The notes under the pieces are model-generated. The model was given only the letters and a program-made list of their open reading frames with translations. It made no database searches and was not told where the DNA came from. The position numbers were made by a program, and so were the translations under genes. Below, in pieces: positions 54,185 to 64,000 of a stretch of DNA of 64,000 nt. Position 1 is the first letter of the stretch, and every line of letters starts with the position of its first letter. The DNA is from Bicyclus anynana (taxonomy: Eukaryota; Arthropoda; Insecta; Lepidoptera; Nymphalidae), in assembly GCF_947172395.1 (NCBI RefSeq), contig NC_069107.1, positions 10,584,101 through 10,648,100 of the forward strand. Direction: 5' to 3'.

Positions 54185-54360
54185 TTTCACGAATAATTGC
54201 GGCAGGGCAAGTTACGTGGTTTTCTTGCGCTGCCGCGTAATAAGCCGACAGCGGTTTAATAAATAAACAATAATGAAATATTTTGGTTATATTTAAGAAA
54301 TATAGTTCTACACCACGAATATTCGTGAAATATTTCACGAATATTCGTGGCAGAACGCGT
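54185..54360. repeat. two strong inverted repeats
   Basis: GCGGCAGGGCAAG (54199-54211) pairs with CTTGCGCTGCCGC (54224-54236) with one mismatch. At 54313-54350 a perfect 38-bp palindrome consists of two CACGAATATTCGTG units, each itself a palindrome, around AAATATTT. Confidence 0.9.
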
Positions 54361-54487
54361 AACGTGGCCGCACTACTTCCCTGCTCACATTCCTCGTTAC
54401 TTCCCGTGCCTCTCGCGCAGTGTGTGGCAGCTGTAGATGTAGGTAGGATGACACGATACATGAAGTAGGTATAAGATGGTTTTATGC

Positions 54488-54618
54488 CACTGATTGGCAT
54501 GCATAAGGTTTTTAGGGGTAGGTAAAAACAATCCTTGTCTAACTATCGTTTATTCTAACATAGATATGTATCGAGTCCTTAGGGTAGGCAGTGCATTTTT
54601 GCATCTATGGAGTGCATG
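54488..54618. mobile_element. hAT-type MITE copy, degraded
   Basis: GGCATGCATAAGGTTTTTAG, then CGAGTCCTTAGGGTAGGCAG and TTTTTGCATCTATGGAGTGC follow the family order of 8428-8571. Ends are poorly kept. Confidence 0.5.
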
Positions 54619-55211
54619 AGACTGAGTACGTACACTACCGCCGAACAGCTGAACGAATGCAGATGAATATATTTTAATCTATACGCACATAGGTAGACTA
54701 CCTGTACTCGTACATATTTATTTCAAAAAATGTATAATAGGTATCAGAGTGATAGAAATATTCAACCCCTACACGCGAGCAAAGCTACGAGCCTTAGCTA
54801 GCAAGTAAATCAATAAAATCGCAAATGAGAATGCTTCAATGTTTACAGTGAAGGTGTCCACGGCAATAAGCAACAACAGGCAATAAGCAATAATAAGCAA
54901 TAAGCAGCGATGAGTCGATAATTAGTTTACAGCAGTTAGCGGCGCGTGCGCGACACGTGGCGGCGAGGAAGCGCGTTGATCGATTCGGTCGAACATTATT
55001 AGCGTGTTAGATGTTAGATAGTCGGTGCGAACACTGGCCAAACAATATGATATGGTGCGAGGCGGTGCAGGGACCAGTGGCGAATTTACCAGCAGGATAA
55101 GTTTGCAGGGTGGTCGATTTTAAGGGCGAAAAAATTGACTCAAAAATTTTCACACAAGTTGCAATTTTACTGACAGAACGCAGTTCGGACGCTCATGAAA
55201 CATGCAATAAC

Positions 55212-55392
55212 GCTGACCCAATGCGGATTGGCAGACTTTACACACGTAGACATTTAAGAAAATTCTCAGGTATGCAGGTTTCCTCACGATGTTTTTCCTT
55301 CACCGTTTGAGACACGTGATTTAATTTCTTAAAATGCACACAACTGAAAAGTTGGAGGCAGAGGTTATCCACTGGGCTATCACGTTTCTGTT
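55212..55392 (-). mobile_element. SINE, family B, fragment
   Basis: CAATGCGGATTGGCAGACTT, AGGTTTCCTCACGATGTTTT, GTTTGAGACACGTGATTTAA and GAAAAGTTGGAGGCAGAGGT are the reverse order of family B. The head is lost. Confidence 0.75.
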
Positions 55393-55410
55393 ACTTACTT
55401 CCTATAAATA

Positions 55411-55518
55411 ATCATCATTATCTATCAGTCGATGGACGTCCACTATCTCTTGAAAGAACTTGCAAAATCATCACGATCTGGTGCCGCATGCATCCAGTAA
55501 GTCCACCTGGTGGATATC
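55411..55518 (-). mobile_element. RTE-like LINE 3' scrap
   Basis: ATCATCATTATCTATCAGTC and GATGGACGTCCACTATCTCT are the antisense tail and end of the RTE-like LINE. Short and diverged. Confidence 0.6.
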
Positions 55519-56031
55519 TACCACCAAACCACATATGAGCCACTTTAGACAATTTAACATCCTATAGCTGTATAGAACTGGTACTAAAACCTATAGGACC
55601 TCTCTGCTATATCATCAACTGTACCAAAAAGATCATCAGTTTCAACAATACCACTGGTAGAATCACTACTCACTGACAAGCTTGTTAAAAACCAAAAGTA
55701 GGTCTGTGTGTCTGTCCCGCGCAATCTCAATAAGCGCGAGCAAACACCCGCAGATTACATCCTCGGCACTAGCGAGGGGCTGTCCGCAAATATTTGACGA
55801 GTGTAATCGGTTCGGGCCCGCGGGAATCGAACCCGGGACGCGAGCAGTGACGACAGGTTGCGGGAACTCTATTTACGTAATTAACTGAGGGCTGAGGGTT
55901 CCGCGACAGAGCTGATCGATGTGGAGCTCTAATCGTGTCACATTGTGTGACGTCTAAATTAATAGCTGTTGTTTTTGATCAACTTAAAAAAAACAAGTTT
56001 CGTTTTAAAGCACTTAATTATTTATAAATAA

Positions 56032-56335
56032 CTAGCGGACGCCCGCGACTTCGTCCGCCCTTAGACCTCTTTAATCTAGCCCTTACAGTAGTATCGCTGT
56101 AAAAATGGAGTAACTTCTCCAGTTTTCTCAACATTTCCCTTCACTGCTCTGCTCCTATTGATCATATTCATAGCCAATCCAAAAGTAGGTATACTAAGTA
56201 TAACCTGCCCAGGAATATGAAGAATAGGTAGAGATAATTGTACCAAGTTTCGTTAAAATCCGTCGAGTACATGCAGACAGACAGATAGACAGACAAAAAT
56301 TTTACTGATTGCATTTTTGGCATCGGTATCGATCA
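56032..56335 (-). mobile_element. non-autonomous Helitron, minus strand
   Basis: CTAGCGGACGCCCGCGACTT at the left is the reverse complement of the Helitron end with hairpin and CTAG. GTTTCGTTAAAATCCGTCGA lies inside. The right (5') end is not clear. Confidence 0.65.
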
Positions 56336-56592
56336 CTAATCACCTCCTAATAGTTATTGTGGAAATATATTTCATGTACAGAATTGAACTCTCTACAGAT
56401 TTATTATAGATAAAACCACGTTTTACCTTGAAGTTTATTTCGTTTCCGAGTTATACGGTAATCGAATAAAGTCCATTGTTACCCGCTGACAATGTTTTCA
56501 TTTATTAATCTTATTTAGACGTGATATCGTGAGAGTAAAAGACATACTTTCGCATTAAATTACAATACCTACCTACATAGGTAAGTAACTAC

Positions 56593-57117
56593 TAGAGATG
56601 CGCCGAGTAACACTTTTGCCGAGTAACGAGTACAGAGTTTTACTCGGTTAAATTTTTTTTTAACCGAGTACTCGGCCGAGTAACTCGGTTCAATCAAATT
56701 CTCATTGCGCGCGCGTAAACAAATATTAATTCAATTCAAAATTGTTTTTTTCAAGTAGGCTTAGTTTTCAAGCACTTTTGAAACGTCAAGGTTGACTATT
56801 TGTAGTGACTCTACCATCAGCCCAGAAGGCGCAGTCTCCTGTTGAGAAGAGCGACGGGGTAACTCAACAGTTGCTCTTTTAAATCTTTCATTTTAATTCT
56901 ATTTAAATTTAATTGAGATTTTCAAAGATTTCCTAAATTACTAATAAATACTTTTTGATCAACACTGATGTTTAATTATATGTATCTAAATAATGCTTTT
57001 CTTAAACAAGGTATACTCGGCATTCCCTGACCGAGTTATTCGGCCGAGTACGAGTATCAAAAAATCCGCCGAGTACGCCGAGTACCGAGTATCAACCGAG
57101 TACTCGGCCCATCTCTA
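56593..57117. mobile_element. hAT-type element with subterminal CCGAGTA repeats
   Basis: Ends TAGAGATGCGCCGAGTA and TACTCGGCCCATCTCTA are inverted repeats of 17 bp with one mismatch. The direct repeat GTAACTAC is at 56585-56592 and 57118-57125, an 8-bp hAT-type duplication. About 15 copies of GAGTA or TACTC, most within CCGAGTA/TACTCGG, crowd the outer 110 bp on each side. The centre (about 56733-56900) is a CR1-like LINE 3' fragment inserted later. No transposase remains. Confidence 0.85.
56733..56900 (-). mobile_element. CR1-like LINE 3' fragment nested in the hAT element
   Basis: TTTTTCAAGTAGGCTTAGTT, AAGCACTTTTGAAACGTCAA and AACTCAACAGTTGCTCTTTT match the minus-strand CR1-like end at 15626-15800 in order. 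Confidence 0.7.
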
Positions 57118-57919
57118 GTAACTACCTATAGATTTCAAAATCAAAGAGCCGAAGAAGAAAATTTTGGTTCCATTGGAGTATTGCATGTATTTCAGTAGGA
57201 ATCAAGTAAGTATGTCAATTTAATATGTATTGGTGGATAGGTAACTTGGGTCTTGGTAGACAATAGGCACCTGCCTACGAGTATGTTTAGGGCAACTAAA
57301 AAGAACAATTTCATAAATATTGAAGAAGTCTAAATAAGAGTATCTAAGGTTATTTAATAGCAAAAACTGACGATTAGAACGTAGGGAACGGGAAAGATAC
57401 TTGAATAACAATGTTATCTACATAAGTAGCATTGCATAGCTCGATCTAGAACTTTCTAATGATATGCTAGGTAGGTAGGTAAAGTACCTAGGTACCAATA
57501 TAATATTACACTGGACCAAAGAGAGAATCAAAAAAAAAAAGCTAGAGGCTAATATTCTAATAATATCCTAATCTAGTTCCTAATACTACTGTCATGGTTT
57601 TCGGAAAGTATCTATTAAACCTACTTGAAAAATTAAAAATAAATTGTAATTATTCTAAACTGAAATTGAAATATAAAACGTCAATTTGCTTTTGTTATTA
57701 ATATTCAAAAATCTATAAAAGGGAGCCGTGTGTTGTCTTAGGGCTTTTTACTATCTCTGACTCTTGATGTATTTTTGATGGAAGTTTGGCTGTTGTGTAA
57801 ATTCAAATACATGTTACTTAACGCAGTTTCTGTTACAAACGTGGTCAGCACAGAGGTTGGATTTGGTGAGCTATTGTTCTATTTATTATTGTGATTAGGC
57901 TAGAATGGTTAAGATTAAT

Positions 57920-58015
57920 GATGAGTTTACGAATAGGATAACATTGTAATGTAAAATAAGGAAATACGATGAGTTTACGAATAGGATAACATTGTAAGGT
58001 AAAATAAGGAAATAA
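57920..58015. repeat. 48-bp tandem duplication
   Basis: 57920-57967 and 57968-58015 are nearly identical (GATGAGTTTACGAATAGGAT start each); only a couple of bases differ. It is a recent local duplication in non-coding DNA. Confidence 0.85.
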
Positions 58016-59140
58016 AATATGTAATGTGTTGGTCTTTAGTATTTTCTTTTCACTACCTACCTACAAATAACCTAATAATTGTCTTATAAACCATAAAATA
58101 CTACGTAGATACCTAACAAGAAATACTTATGTAACTGAAACCTTTAGGTAGGTACGTAGAAGGCTTAACCTCAAGCAAGCAATCTAAATCTAGGTATAAA
58201 TACCCAGTCCACCATCTTACCTCTTGTATAACAGAATCGATACCCACTTCACTCCGCGCTATTCCTGTTTCAGCCCAGAAACAGCAAAAAGCCTTCACAA
58301 ATACATAACAGCTATACGTAGCAACACGTAGTACGTACGTACTTCTGCATAATATACAAAGTTGCCTGTGTACCGACTGCGCTCACCAAAGGGCGTGCGC
58401 TCTTAAATTATTACTATCCAAGCTACGCTGAGCGCCTATACCCCACCCTCTCACTCTCAGTGTTATCCCGTATACTCATCCCGCTCTATTGTCAATGCTA
58501 GATATATCGTGGTGATGCGCTTTCGTCTGCCGCTATACAGTCGTCTCGCTCGGTAGTGTGGGTATTGTGTGTCGTCGTCCCGCTCGCTCTCATTAGGTTA
58601 GTACAGGAGTCATGTTTGCAGACGCTTGCCAGTCGCATTTTGTTTTGTGTGGCCGACGCACAGAGCGCCTGGTTGCAGAGGTTGCGTAAAAATTATTGGA
58701 TTTTGAAAACAGTAAAAATAGTGAGATGAGGTACAAGGAGTTAGTTTAGATCGTATTTATTACATTAATCTATGAAATTTACTCGTCTTAGCTTACAAAA
58801 ATCCTCTAATACTTTAATCTAACCGTCAGTTCAGTTTACGCCGTTAGTTCGTATAGTTTCGATCAACGTGAATTGAGAACAAAGATGGTTTATCGATTTA
58901 TTAGGTATCTACATAAGAAGATAATTGCTCCTGTGGAGCAGTGGTTAGTTGAGGTTTCAGATCCTGAGTTCCTGGGTCGGGCTATGAGAAATCTACTGAA
59001 ATTTTCTTTTTAGAAATTTTCAGTTAAAAACTCAGCCCCGAGTTGGGAAACTAGTTATGTAACTCAAACTCGTGTACCTATCCCTTGAAAAGCAAGTCTT
59101 TCAATCCAGGTCACTACGTATCGATCATTTAACTACCTAC
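58016..59140. other. intergenic, no gene recognised
   Basis: Mixed composition. The stretch 58360-58680 is GC-richer and repeat-free. A degenerate tRNA-like SINE head (CTGTGGAGCAGTGGTTAGTT) lies near 58933-59005. Confidence 0.35.
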
Positions 59141-59645
59141 CTACCTATTTATGGTCGACCTATCCCCTCTTCTATTCAGAGGAAGGCCTTGTCCTGTAGA
59201 GGGTCGTTGTTCACCGTTGGAGTCGGTGTCACGCTCCCCTATCTCGGAGATCACGTTAATGATAGTGATCGGACTCCCACAATCGCACGTTGAAGCCAAC
59301 ATAACTAATATATGTGGCAGAGATCCACAACCGCCTCCGCCGGGCTTCCCACAAGCTTAACCTGACGGTGGACGGAGGCGATCTGCATCCCATGACCCGA
59401 CCGTTATTATTTATTGGCCGTTTAGGCCCACTTCGACGCTCTAGCCAATCCAAGGACCGTGACCGATTTCACAGCAGGGCATCTAAGATCACGGAACTGT
59501 TTCCCCACACTCCGTCGGGTTGTGTGAGAATTCAAAAAAAGAAGAATGTGCGATAAAATAATGACAGGGATCTTTATCATTGTGCTTATACGTCCTGTCC
59601 GACCCTGACGTCTAAGGGGGCACCAAAATCCCTTCAAAAAGTGCA
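59141..59645. other. unrecognised GC-richer block, possibly an old repeat
   Basis: Open frames of 60-80 codons occur on both strands. The largest on the + strand includes KLNLTVDGGDLHPMTRPLLF; I recognise no domain. It directly precedes a SINE. A degraded repeat is my first guess. Confidence 0.25.
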
Positions 59646-59682
59646 AAAAACGTTAGATAATATTATGCCAACCCCATCTTGT

Positions 59683-60007
59683 GACGACCTCCGTGGCGCA
59701 GTGGTATGCGCGGTGGATTTACAAAACGGAGGTCCTGGGTTCGATCCCCGGCTGGGTAGATTGAGATTTTCTTAACTGGTCCAGGTCTAGCTGGTGGAAG
59801 GCTTCGGCCGTGGCTAGTTACCACCGGCAAAGACGTAAGCGATTTAACGTTCCGGTACGATGCTGTGTAGAAACCGAAAGGGGTGTGGATTTTCATCCTC
59901 CTCCTTACAAGTTAGCCCGCTTCCATCTAAGACTGCATCATCACTTACCATCAGGTGAGATTGTAGTCAAGGGCTAACCTGTAAACAAAATAAAATAAAT
60001 AAAAAAT
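59683..60007 (+). mobile_element. full-length tRNA-derived SINE, family A
   Basis: Complete copy: head CCTCCGTGGCGCAGTGGTAT, B-box GGTTCGATCCC, body GGCTTCGGCCGTGGCTAGTT, then GCCCGCTTCCATCTAAGACT, CATCAGGTGAGATTGTAGTC and an A-rich AAATAAAT tail. It is the reference copy for the fragments at 34162, 40390, 42807 and 50386. Confidence 0.88.
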
Positions 60008-62340
60008 CTAGCACGGGATAAGTAACATGTGGAACAAAACATCCGTATAGCACCTACGACGCATACCAAGGGATTTTTCTTAATTTATTGTTTGTAATTA
60101 CAATACTTAAGGATAGGGCTAAGGGGGCCCACTGGGTAAGACTGCTTAAGGCATCAAATTACCTTAATCCGGCACTGTAGGCACGAAGACGATAAGTTGA
60201 TACCTTCCTACAGACCAATTTATTTCCATTTCTAAAACCATAATTGTTAAGATTTATTTCGTTTATGTACGTTAATATTTTATCTTACGAAAACTATGTT
60301 CCTATTATAAATATTATTTTATTGGTAAGGTACCTATAGCAGATGTCTTCGTGAGGGAGTGAATAGGAGTGCGGAGGGGTGAAGGGGCGGAGGGCGCTTT
60401 GATGTGCTCTCACTTCTGCCTGCTCGCTTGTTAAAGGATTTATTTAATTGAATCGACTCCTGCAGCTTGGTACGACGACGCGGTGTATCAAGCGTACCGT
60501 TTGACGTATCGTGTCGTACCTACTTCGTGTATGCGCTACGCAATTTCAACCGACGATATACGGCGGAAGGTTCAGCAATTATATTTTTTTATGTATGAAC
60601 ACACATTACTTTTTTTATGTGATTTTAACTGATTGTTACGTGAGAAAAGTTTTTGTGTAAAGTTGAAAAATATTATACATATTTTTTTAATCAAGCAAGA
60701 GCTCTTCAGCATTAAAATAGTGTGATGTGAAACGACAGATCAAATAACACTAGTGCAAGCCTAACGAGCATTTGAAGCTATTTAACTAAATTACTTTAGT
60801 TCCCTTAGCATTTCATTCGCATTATTATTATCTTTTAAATATAAATGAATATCTTAAGAACTCATAAGAAATTCATTTAAATTTCTTTACACATTACTCA
60901 TTACACATAAAAAAAATTCAAAAGCCCTCTGTACGCTGACTATCCCGGGCCCCTCCGCCAACGACACGTCGAGAGCTTTGTCCGTCACTCCTTTAGTCGA
61001 TTGCTTCCAGAATTAGACGCGTTCATTGACTAGATAATAGGTATTATTTAAACAAATAAATAAAAGTGTCTGTTTCGTGTTTGATATCTTAAATTAACAA
61101 GTAAGTAATGCAAATGAAAGCATGTAGATATGGTAGGTAGGTATAGGTACAGTACTCGATTCAAATCAATTTTAACCTATTGCCTGTCTCTGTTTGTTCT
61201 AGCTAATCTCTGTAACGACTGTTATCGCCGTTTAGTGTTGGAAATTGTAGTATGTGACGGATATGACGTCGCTCAATCTCGTGTTGGCTTCAGTGTGCTC
61301 GTGGCGTTCGAGCCGTCCACATCTCTTGTTGTGTAATTCTTTATGCGTTACTTGGGATAGGTGGGGAGAGTTACTTGAGTGGAAAAGGGGAGTGTTAGTC
61401 GACTGTCAAAGGATCCTTTAACCCTACACACATCGTTCACAAGTACGTGACTCCACTCAAGGTCTTTCTCTGCCATTCTAGGATCTTATTTGGGTTACAG
61501 TTTGATTTGTTAATTAAGTTGTCCTGACAAGTGTTGTGAAACCTTTGTTCGACATTAGTTTTCTTAATTTTGTAATCACCTTTGAGTCCTATAATACGAC
61601 TGGGCCGATTTCGACAAGACTTTCACTGGCAGATAGTTAATGTTATAAGGATTATGACGTTCGATCTATAATTTATCCCCTTTTCTCATCAACTGCAAGG
61701 TAAAACTTTTTCATGTTACCTTACGATATTAAAAACCTGTTAGTTGAAACTTTTTCTAGGTATATGACTCTTTTTTATGTCCAGTGTATTCTGTGTTATG
61801 CACAAGGTTTAAGTAGAGCACACTGAAGCTGAATTACATGGAAATGGAAAATTCATCTGTAGATAATTCAGCTTTAGCTTCGTACCTACTATGAGTCCTC
61901 AATGAAGGCAGCACATTATTGCATCTATGAAATGCAAAAGGCTTACAATTTACCTACCTCTATTTGAAATGAAAGCTACAAAGTAGAATAACAAGCAGTT
62001 TTATCGTTTACCTATGTTCATAATTCATTAGTTTACCTACCTAATGAGAAACTCTCCAAACGTTAAGCCGGAGTGTCACAACAGTAAAACTGTTTAGCAT
62101 TTCCGAGTGGGGCGTCAGTGACGGGTCCCTTTGCGATGCTAATACTCGTGCCTACCCCAGGTGTCGCTCGACCTCTCGCCTTCGCCTCTCGTCAGTAAAC
62201 ACCCTCCCACTCGCTTTGTTGTTCGCTGACTGAGTAATTAGAGGTTTAAGCTCAAGGTCGTATCATAAAGTAACTGACAACTTGCCACTGCACGCTCCGT
62301 GATGCCGCAGCCAGACACTGCTCCAGTGGGGTGAGAAGTA
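60008..62340. other. intergenic, no gene recognised
   Basis: AT-rich with GC-rich patches near 60360-60420 and 60950-61000. A degraded Helitron-like piece (ACTGGGCCGATTTCGACAAG) is near 61597 and a possible MITE scrap near 61810-61945. No coding exon is seen. Confidence 0.35.
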
Positions 62341-63500
62341 GACTAGGTATTTATTATAATATAACACGCAAAATATAAATACGAGTACCTAACTACCTAC
62401 TTACAGAATATGTACAAGCTACTGCCACAAAACATAGGCATTTTTGGTGTAGGTACTTATGGTAGAAATTAAGCGATATCTACCTAGGTGGGTACCTAAA
62501 TCTTTTCGCGAATACCTTGGTATAGCTATAGGTACCTCTTACGTTGGTAACTTACTTATACTTACGTAAGTAGGTGAGTCTGAGTAGGCAGAGACTATTG
62601 ATTGATTGACTGACCTTGTGTTCAATGGACCCAGGCCCCGGTCAATCTGCGCAAGTTACCGCAATCGGCGCGGCGGCTTCAAGCTTGTTGACTGATTCAA
62701 AGATTACTTCCAACGAAACAATTTAGTAAATAGATACCTACCTTTCTTAAGGTCGGTCGGTAAATTCCAATGGCAATTTAGAGATAGACACTCCATTAGG
62801 TAGGAATAGTTTAGGTTAGGTATCCTATACCTATTTTGATCTTACAAATAAGTGGACATTAGGTAAGCTACCTTCTGTACCTACCGTATAGACCCCGACA
62901 AGTATGTATTCAACGTAGGTACCTATTTGTCGGGGTCTACTAGACTAATTTCCTCTAAGTAGGTACCTATATTTTATGCCATGCATTTCTTTTGACTCCA
63001 TTGCCTGCATTAGAGACATTTTAACCTATCAATAGATTTTGTAGATGCTCACTGTTACCTACTGGTACCAATTCGGAAATTTAAAGGCTATGGGGTACCT
63101 AGTTCTTATGTCAAATATCTTATGGCTTTCGTCGTCGTCCTGAAGTGATCGTTATTTCTCATCAAGTGCACAATAAATGAAAGCGATGACAATATTTCAA
63201 CAGCATCGCTATGCATCGCCTATCTTTGATCTCCCGCGTCGAGTGGGGGGAGCACGCATGACGTCATCGGGAGCGGCGTCGATTGATCTCCGTTATTTTT
63301 GCTCGTTGTCGAGACGTGCTCAAGGACTCGTAGGGACTAAAGTGATTAAAGATCTCTCTAGATTATTGCCAATGTATGAAATCCCATTATATTTTTCGTT
63401 CAATTATTAATGGTAAGTAAGTAGGTAAGTACCTAGGTACTTTGTTGTCTAGTGGTCTATCTATTATCTCGTGAAGAGTACCTACAGGAGGTAGATATTG
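62341..63500. repeat. region dense in TAGGTACCTA words
   Basis: About fifteen GTAGGTACCTA-like words (for example near 62488, 62530, 62914, 62958, 63430) in both directions. The word is its own near reverse complement. Such words are widespread in some Lepidoptera. No gene is evident within. Confidence 0.6.
62889..62939. repeat. 13-bp inverted repeat, TAGACCCCGACAA
   Basis: TAGACCCCGACAA at 62889-62901 and its perfect complement at 62927-62939 enclose 25 bp. The same GTATAGACCCCGACAA word occurs near 13352, so this could be the end of a small mobile element. Confidence 0.6.
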
Positions 63501-64000
63501 TCGACCAATAGCAGCAGAGCTGAAAAATCGCTCCCCCTTTCCTCCCAACGCAACGAAAGAGCGATATTTTTTAATTCCGGCGCTATTTGCAGTGTTGCCA
63601 GAAGGTTACTTTTGTAACCTTTTAGGTGATTTTTTGACTGCATTGGTAACTTTTAGGTTACATTAATAAAAAGGTTACTTTTACGTGATATTTCGGAATT
63701 TTTAGAATTAACTTACAATTTCGTATATCTAAAACAGAACGGTCGTTAAATCAAGAAATGCGGACAAATGCTCAAGAACTCATCGATGTTTCTGTGTCAA
63801 TCTCACTATAAATGAAGACGTTACAATTGACGTTGCGAAATAAGCAAGTTGCAGTCACATTGAATTTCTTAAAAAATTAAAGTATGAATTTAAGAAATTA
63901 ACGTCTATTGTTTTTTAAATCCTTGCTCTTTAATTGTATTTTTCTTATCCTATAAGTAAAATGCAAACAATCAGGGCCTTACATAAGATGATTCTATTTA
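63501..64000. other. intergenic, no gene recognised
   Basis: Contains repeated GGTTACTTTT words at 63605-63685, arranged partly as inverted copies. Otherwise AT-rich and unremarkable. Confidence 0.35.

Noticed and set aside
55795..55870. GGGTTCGATTCCCGCGGG on the minus strand as a tRNA gene
   Set aside because: A good B-box but no A-box arm at the right distance. Left unannotated.
63177..63410. 77-codon frame including GC-rich sequence and a TGACGTCA word
   Set aside because: No domain and no homologous feel. The TGACGTCA word could be a factor site, but a single word is not enough to annotate.
1..64000. CRISPR arrays, operons or phage-type systems
   Set aside because: No regular direct repeats with spacers, no bacterial gene spacing or ribosome-binding sites; spliced genes and LINE/SINE content show an insect nuclear genome.

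Overview
The window looks like nuclear DNA of a moth or butterfly (Lepidoptera). It is AT-rich, with spliced genes whose coding exons are much richer in GC than their introns. It is crowded with lepidopteran-style repeats: SINEs with tRNA-like heads, RTE-, CR1- and Jockey-like LINE pieces, a restriction-like-endonuclease LINE flanked by TAA repeats, short Helitrons ending in a GTCCGCTAG-type hairpin, hAT MITEs, and many TAGGTACCTA words. Nothing is prokaryotic and there is no CRISPR array. The exact species cannot be read from the sequence.

Layout. (1) Positions 1-6148 hold the last nine coding exons (+ strand) of calsyntenin, a type I membrane protein with a cytoplasmic kinesin-light-chain-binding tail. 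The 5' half of the gene lies left of the window. An unusually long 3' UTR may follow, to a poly(A) signal near 12.04 kb. (2) About 12.06-35.4 kb is repeat-rich intergenic DNA. It holds a CR1-like LINE (26.45-28.42 kb, - strand), a Jockey-like LINE (about 31.7-33.3 kb, + strand), SINEs, Helitrons, MITEs, several near-perfect hairpins and a few GC-rich islands. (3) Positions 35430-36558 hold the coding exon of a Fezf/earmuff-type transcription factor: an eh1 co-repressor motif, then six C2H2 fingers. An acceptor site just before the ATG implies an upstream exon. (4) About 37.6-64 kb has no recognisable host gene. It holds a 5'-truncated R4/Dong-like LINE in a TAA microsatellite (52.08-53.87 kb), a hAT-type element with dense subterminal CCGAGTA repeats and a perfect 8-bp duplication (56.59-57.12 kb), more SINEs and Helitrons, and GC-rich islands that could be regulatory.

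The two host genes are both expected to act in the nervous system, calsyntenin at synapses and in axonal transport, Fezf/erm in neural progenitor patterning. They are separated by more than 23 kb and nothing here shows that they work together. The long gene-poor flanks of the Fezf gene are what one expects around a developmental regulator, but the enhancer candidates rest on base composition only. All other long open frames are retrotransposon remnants. The most useful unusual signals are the mobile elements with readable target-site duplications, nested insertions that can be dated relative to one another, and several long inverted repeats that no feature class explains.
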